A stretch of DNA of 64,000 bases, from positions 3,162,001 to 3,226,000 of the forward strand of contig NC_081336.1 in the NCBI RefSeq assembly GCF_022539665.2. The letters are read 5' to 3'. Below the pieces are notes generated by a model. It had not been told where the DNA came from, did no database searches, and saw nothing but the letters and a program-made list of their open reading frames with translations. Shown here piece by piece: positions 60,538-64,000 of the stretch. Each line of letters begins with the position of its first letter. The first letter of the stretch is position 1. A program made the position numbers and the translations under genes. The DNA comes from Daphnia carinata. Taxonomy: Eukaryota; Arthropoda; Branchiopoda; Diplostraca; Daphniidae.

Positions 60538-62011
60538 ACGTAAATCGTGAGGTTGGATTTTTGGTTTCCGTTGTGGACGAGCACATGGAAGGTTGAGCAT
60601 AGGTTGCCGTTCATCAAGGGTCATGTGATTGGGTGGCTGGAATTGCAGCTGCATATTGGAGTACTTATTTAAGATTGATGAACGAAATACTCCAAATTAC
60701 TTATCAACATTCTGGTTTATGCAATTAAAAATTTTTATTTATTTATTTATTGTAAACCCGTGTTATTCCAAAAAATTTCTTTACAAATCACTCAGAAAAC
60801 TTTTTTTGGTCTTCTTATAGAGTTAAAGCTATTAGAGACTATAAGCAACTAAATGAAGAAATGCGCGGTAATGTCTTTGTTTATTGCAAATGATGGCAAT
60901 AAAACGAGCAGACAATAGTGAAAACAAAAAAAAAAATTGACTTTGTTGTGTCCTCAAAGAGCAGGGCCTTTGCCAAATCCTTTAATGGAAGTAGGACCAT
61001 GTTTGATAGACTTTTAATCTCTCAAGATTAAAACTAACCTTGAATTTTTGTGAAAAACAAAGTTGTTGAGATTGTCTCTGTCGCTATTCCTCCCGATGTC
61101 CCTTCGTTCATTCACCAATCCCCATTTACTCGAATACTTTATGGCTATCTGTCTCTTGTAATAAAACTTCCTTTGTAAAAAAAAATGCATCTACAAGATA
61201 GGGATCTGGTAATAAAATGCCTTTTCCCAAAAGGCAAAGTTATAGGGTTTTGCCCCGTGGTTGTTCTTCCCTTCGTTCGTTCACCAATGACTAAAATCGC
61301 GATACTCCCATCCGTCCCACTCTACAAAAAAGAAAGGATAATGAACGCAAGGTATAAAAAGGGCTGTCACGAAGAGTTTCAAAAGTCACATGGAGGCATA
61401 TTCAATCGCGGTTTTGGAAGTCTGCATTTTTTGAGAAACCATCGCACGCCTAAATCAGGTATAGAATTAAGTAAGTTAAACTAAAATTGGTATTGCAACA
61501 GTAGGTCTATATCGGTCTAGATGGTAAGCCAAAAACAAGTACACAAATGTTGTTCTTCCTCCAAGCTTGTACATACTCATATTTTGAGAAACCATCGCAC
61601 GCCTAAATCAGGTATAGAATTAAGTAAGTTAAACTAAAATTGGTATTGCAACAGTAGGTCTATATCGGTCTAGATGGTAAGCCAAAAACAAGTACACAAA
61701 TGTTGTTCTTCCTCCAAGCTTGTACATACTCATAACCACAAAGCATGTTCCATTTCGATACTCTCTATTATCTGGACACATTTACCATGTCCCCAATTCA
61801 CGTGATTCTGTGTTGTTCTTGATGATTCTTTTTGGCTTGATTTGGGCTCTGCAGCACCCAAAGATGGAAATTTGCCACGAAAAAAAAGAAGTTTGTGTTA
61901 CCATTCGTTCTATCGTTTCCATCATCATCCTTTGTTCACATGCTCTACTTAAAAAAAGGGATAAACAATATTTTTTTTCTGTATATGTTAAGGTAAAATC
62001 CAGACTTAGAA
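60538..62011. other. ABCH2 to GTPase intergenic region
   Basis: Holds the 153 bp tandem duplication below and otherwise AT-rich DNA with A/T tracts near 60930 and 61170. A plus-strand frame at 61720-62076 overlaps the start of the next gene but has no domain. Confidence 0.4.
61433..61735. repeat. 153 bp direct tandem duplication, two copies
   Basis: Copies 61433-61585 and 61586-61735 start GAGAAACCATCGCACGCC and end ACATACTCAT; they look identical by eye, implying a recent event. It lies about 280 bp before the GTPase start codon. Confidence 0.93.
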
Positions 62012-63769
62012 ATGGATCGTGCTGCATCACAGGGGGACGAGAACAGACTAGCATTGAAAATAAAAAAACAATGTAGCGATATGAAAAATGTCAATGGCAT
62101 GACTGTGTACAAGTTGCCGTTGAAAACAATGTCAAAGTTCTCGGGAGCTTCCCCCATCGTCCAGCGGTTCTCCTTCGGTGAGCCCAATCGTTCAGGAAAC
62201 ATGACATGTAAAACCATTCTTCTGATGGGTGCCACGGGTTCTGGAAAGTCCACCATGATCAACGCCATGATCAATTACGTACTGGGTGTTCAATGGAAAG
62301 ATCCTTTTCGTTTTATACTCGTCGATGAAAAAGAAACATCTCAAGCTTTCAGTCAGACAAGAGAAGTTACGGCGTACGACATCCATTATACAAATGGTTT
62401 CCGAATTCCTCATTCGCTGACGATTGTCGACACTCCTGGATTCGGCGATACGGGAGGTATCGGACGCGATCAAGAAATCACTGCAGCCGTCAAACAATTT
62501 TTTGAAGACAAAGATGGCATTCAAGTACTGCAATTTCATTGTTATTTCTAAGACTTACATTCGTTGCTAAGCGTCTTCTTTATTTCTCAATGATTGCCAC
62601 AGGAACTGGACGCAGTTGGCTTTACTGTGCAGTCTTCTCAAGTTCGACTCACGGACACTCAACAATACATTTTTAGCTCAGTGTTGTCCATTTTTGGCAA
62701 AGATATCAAAGAAAACGTCCGTTTCCTGGTCACTTTCTCTGATGGAGGGCAACCTCCTGTCTTAGCGGCCATTAAGGAGGCTAAACTACCTTGTCTACTG
62801 AACTCCAACGGGGAGCCGTGTCACCAGAGTTTTAATAACCGTGCAATATACGTCTCGAATCAGACGCCAGGTGATCGTTACGCTCCAATCGACTGGGAAT
62901 GCGCAATGGAAAATTTTCAATCATTTTTTGCTGACCTGTCCAAAATGCCGATCAAATCGCTGCAACTCACCAAGGAGGTTATGATCAGCCGGGAAATTCT
63001 GCATAACACTATTGCCAGTTTAGAGACGACCATTCAAGCGCACCTGATGAAGATGGAAGAACTGCGGAAGATTGAGGAAACCATCGCCCTGCACAAAAAT
63101 CATATTGACGCCAATAAGAACTTTGAGATGACGGTGACTGTACCTAAGAAGAAAAAAGTTGACGTCGACGACCACCTAACGGCCATGAACTGTAGGATAT
63201 GTGAAGTAACTTGCCAATTTCCTTACAATCCGAAAACGTGGGCGAATGTTGTGAATTCGTTGGTTAGGAATGATATTAAATCTGCTATTACGAGCGCAGT
63301 AGGGGCTGTGCTAGATTTTTTTTCATCGGAAACATCGTGCAAGTTCTGCCCTGGAAGGTGCCACCACGAATCTCATTCAGAGGAAAGTGCTACCTGGAAA
63401 TATGTCCAAGTAGAAGAAACTCGCACTCTCTATGAAATTCGTAAAAAATACGACGACGCAAAGGAAAAGACGCTAAATGCTGAAGAACTGAAGGACGCCT
63501 TAGAAGGCGAGGTAGAGCAGCTGAAATCGGACGTCATTAAGGCAATGAATAAGATCATTCAGTGTTCAAATGAATTAAACAAGAAAGCACTGAAAACTGA
63601 TCCGTTGACCACTCCCGAATATATTAAGCTTTTGATTGAAAATGAACAAAGGGAAAAGAAACCCGGATACTTGGAGAGAATCAAGAGTTTGAAGGACCTA
63701 TTGGCGAAGGCTAAACTTATGAAGGATGTGCTTGGCGGTAACTTGGCCAAGCAGTTCAAGAAGATCTAG
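62012..63769 (+). CDS. Septin/AIG1-like G-domain protein with Cys cluster and coiled coil
   Basis: Two exons, 62012-62524 and 62603-63769, totalling 1680 nt or 559 residues. The P-loop is GATGSGKST (about residue 73) followed by MINAMINYVLGV, and G3 is DTPGFGDTGG. Switch I probably lies near TREVTAYDI. A plain NKxD is not obvious; FLVTFSDGGQPP occupies a similar place. Residues about 330-460 form a helical stretch with a basic patch (PKKKKVD). Next is a Cys/His cluster CRICEVTCQFPYN ... CKFCPGRCHHESHSEES that could bind zinc, and then a long coiled coil (about 430-559). The G domain resembles septin/AIG1 (GIMAP) GTPases, several of which act in immunity or membrane remodelling. The combination is not one I can name, so no symbol is given. 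The ATG is the first in frame. Confidence 0.8.
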
Positions 63770-64000
63770 ACGCATCGAAAGAAATGCTGAAACAAACAAA
63801 ATTTCTTTTTATTGTTTAACATTTTCTACGGGTTTTCGGGTGAGCAAAAGGGAATTTTTCTTTAGTGTACTTCATAATCTTCAAAAGTTTCATTTCAGTC
63901 TTTTTTATAAGTTAGTTGATATTGATATATTGATAAACGGGAAAAAAAATATAACTGGATAAATTCATCAGCAAGTTTTGAGTTGCCGTATTTATGAGTC
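63770..64000. other. 3' flank of the GTPase gene
   Basis: Nothing beyond probable 3' UTR seen; the window ends here. Confidence 0.4.

Overview
This is a 64 kb piece of an animal nuclear genome, most likely a cladoceran crustacean (Daphnia-like). The evidence is intron-containing housekeeping genes with canonical GT-AG introns mostly of 55-120 nt, a tandem pair of ABCH transporters (a subfamily typical of arthropods), a secreted CUB protein of the arthropod type, a cytosolic ferritin with a 5' iron-responsive element, a vasa relic with CCHC knuckles, and a piggyBac-type MITE with TTAA ends. There are no bacterial features (operons, ribosome binding sites, CRISPR). Species assignment is inference.

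Left block (1-16.7 kb) is dense and mostly housekeeping: selenoprotein T with an in-frame Sec UGA and a 3' SECIS hairpin; cullin-3 (14 exons, 771 aa); ribosomal protein L8 on the minus strand with three C/D-box snoRNA candidates, one per coding intron; and the DEAD-box helicase DDX3/belle. About 4.4 kb of T-tract-rich DNA with no supported gene follows, then a small secreted protein of unknown role with a short fibrinogen-like cysteine motif. An unrecognised minus-strand gene (18.2-18.7 kb) and an FBA-type F-box protein (19.4-20.4 kb) come next.

Middle block (20.4-36 kb) is a graveyard of broken gene copies and mobile DNA. A degenerate SURF6 copy is flanked by a 123 bp direct repeat. Two near-identical 1.9 kb arms face each other as a long inverted repeat (22.56-24.50 and 33.16-35.10 kb), and each carries the same broken RNA polymerase III largest-subunit exons. 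The 8.7 kb between them holds tRNA-derived elements, a piggyBac MITE, a GC-rich minisatellite, an unrecognised minus-strand gene, and a degenerate vasa-like helicase joined through one short intron to the C-terminal half of DNA polymerase delta. The POLD1 part has the catalytic Asp of YGDTDS changed to Asn plus a frameshift. The copies keep introns, so they arose by DNA-level duplication and not by retroposition.

Right block (36-64 kb) is again ordinary: a nine-exon secreted CUB protein (minus), 4.6 kb with no supported gene, ferritin heavy chain, a small Lys-rich ORF, an acid lipase (minus) with a 27 nt micro-exon and a GC-AG intron, two tandem ABCH half-transporters with almost identical exon structure, and a G-domain protein (septin/AIG1-like) with a Cys/His cluster and a coiled-coil tail. 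A 153 bp tandem duplication lies just upstream of that last gene.

The genes do not form one pathway. Gene models below were assembled by eye from splice sites, reading phase and similarity to remembered protein families; where exon lengths sum to a multiple of three this is stated.
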